A stretch of 64,000 nucleotides of DNA from Tistrella mobilis. GTDB lineage: Bacteria > Pseudomonadota > Alphaproteobacteria > Tistrellales > Tistrellaceae. The notes beneath the pieces were generated by a model that searched no databases, was not told where the DNA came from, and saw only the letters and a program-made list of their open reading frames with translations. Of the stretch, positions 63,464 to 64,000 are shown one piece after another (positions within the stretch are counted from its first letter, which is position 1; every line of letters starts with the position of its first letter). The translations under genes and the position numbers were made by a program. The stretch lies in the NCBI RefSeq assembly GCF_039634785.1, contig NZ_JBBIAB010000010.1:124001-188000 (forward strand), in the 5' to 3' direction.

Positions 63464-64000
63464 TCTGCCGCGTCCCTGTCCTGGTCGTCAGCGTCCTGGT
63501 CGTCAGCGTCCTGGTCGTCAGCGTCCTGTCGGCCACCATGCCGCTCGCCATGCGCGCGGCGCAGGCGGCGGACCATGTCGAGTTCCGACTGGAAATCGAC
63601 GTAATGCGGCAGCTTCAGATGCTGCACGAAGCCCGAGGCTTCGACATTGTCGGCGTGGTAGAGCACGAATTCCGGATCCTGGGCCGGGCCCATCACCGCC
63701 TCGCCCAGCTCGCCCGCGCGCATCGCCCGGTCGACCAGCGCCATGGCCATGGCCTTGCGTTCGACCTGGCCGAAGCCCAGCCCGTAGCCGCGGGTGAATT
63801 GCGGCGGCGCCGCCGCCGTGCCCCGGAACTGGTTGATCATCTGGCATTCGGTCAGCTCGATCTCGCCGATCTCGACCGCAAAACCCAGCTCTTCGGGGAC
63901 CATCTCGACGGCGACCCGGCCGATGCGGATCTCGCCCGCGAAGGGATGGCTGTTGGCATAGCCGCGCTGGGTCGAATAGCCGAGCGCCAGCAGAAAACCC
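63460..64000 (-). CDS. phnI: C-P lyase core subunit PhnI (partial, N-terminus outside window)
   Basis: About 180 C-terminal residues are visible; the gene continues past the right edge. GFLLALGYSTQRGYA, HPFAGEIRIGRVAVEM and FTRGYGLGFGQVERKAMAMALVDRA are PhnI features; the end LPHYVDFQSELDMVRRLR is the usual C-terminus. An extra acidic tail (DADDQ three times) follows, from a 15-base tandem repeat. PhnI with PhnL is needed to attach phosphonate to ribose in place of adenine. phnG and phnH presumably lie just outside. Confidence 0.94.
   Translation of the reverse strand, partial: GFLLALGYSTQRGYANSHPFAGEIRIGRVAVEMVPEELGFAVEIGEIELTECQMINQFRGTAAAPPQFTRGYGLGFGQVERKAMAMALVDRAMRAGELGEAVMGPAQDPEFVLYHADNVEASGFVQHLKLPHYVDFQSELDMVRRLRRAHGERHGGRQDADDQDADDQDADDQDRDAAE
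63481..63525 (-). repeat. 15-bp perfect tandem repeat (3 copies) in the phnI 3' end
   Basis: CTGGTCGTCAGCGTC three times without change, coding DADDQDADDQDADDQ in the disordered acidic tail of PhnI. Unit length keeps the frame, so copy number could vary without inactivating the gene. Confidence 0.9.

Overview
The window is a high-GC proteobacterial chromosome segment with tightly packed genes. It suggests an alphaproteobacterium, most likely of the Rhodospirillales (Tistrella- or Azospirillum-like). The clues are a C4-pathway 5-aminolevulinate synthase next to a small DUF6898-like protein, a ChvG/ChvI-like two-component system, TamA/TamB, and the four-gene ligase-associated DNA repair cluster. 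The genus is inferred from gene content only. I saw no rRNA or tRNA gene, CRISPR array, insertion sequence, integrase or phage gene.

Layout. (1) 1-2830: the end of a branched-chain amino-acid ABC importer operon (livH-livM-livG, minus strand; livG runs off the left edge). (2) 3346-8475: DUF6898-like protein, hemA, and a pair made of a cyclic-nucleotide-binding-fold protein and an exporter-like ABC protein whose nucleotide-binding domain is badly degenerate and carries a very long insertion. (3) 8837-17583: an autotransporter-like barrel protein, a NrtR-like Nudix/winged-helix regulator with a Bax-type glucosaminidase, a small secreted protein, a lipoprotein/response regulator/histidine kinase operon, and a small exported Ala/Pro-rich protein. 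(4) 18091-24255: divergent DNA repair cluster (pdeM and DEXH helicase on minus; exonuclease and ATP-dependent ligase on plus). (5) 24335-30373: patatin-like protein, a DUF3429/MFS/DUF3833 operon and CorA. (6) 30459-37161: DUF2946-like protein, TonB receptor and polyferredoxin membrane protein, facing a DUF2256::DUF6134 fusion; then a renalase-like flavoprotein and a PhnZ-like HD oxygenase. (7) 37173-43881: tamA-tamB. (8) 44125-49095: LysR regulator, SGNH hydrolase with an OpgC-like acyltransferase, MFS transporter, small membrane protein. (9) 49144-54531: thiolase and PaaH-like dehydrogenase, divergent IclR regulator plus thioesterase, and a D-2-hydroxyacid dehydrogenase. (10) 54629-64000: phosphonate utilisation: phnC-phnD-phnE importer, a DUF1045 2H phosphoesterase, a DUF805 protein, and the C-P lyase operon phnI(partial)-phnJ-phnK-phnL-phnM-phnN.

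How the genes work together. Phosphonates bound by PhnD enter through PhnE/PhnC and are degraded by the C-P lyase core; PhnL, PhnM and PhnN feed the ribosyl product onward. A Pho-box-like repeat lies upstream of phnC. A PhnZ-type oxygenase, about 17 kb from phnE, points to a second, oxidative phosphonate route. TamA and TamB form an outer-membrane assembly machine.

The least explained parts are the degenerate ABC/cNMP pair (5253-8475), the 30.4-36.4 kb metal/redox locus with its DUF2256-Tat-DUF6134 fusion, and the terminator-bearing leader of the MFS gene at 47.2-47.5 kb.
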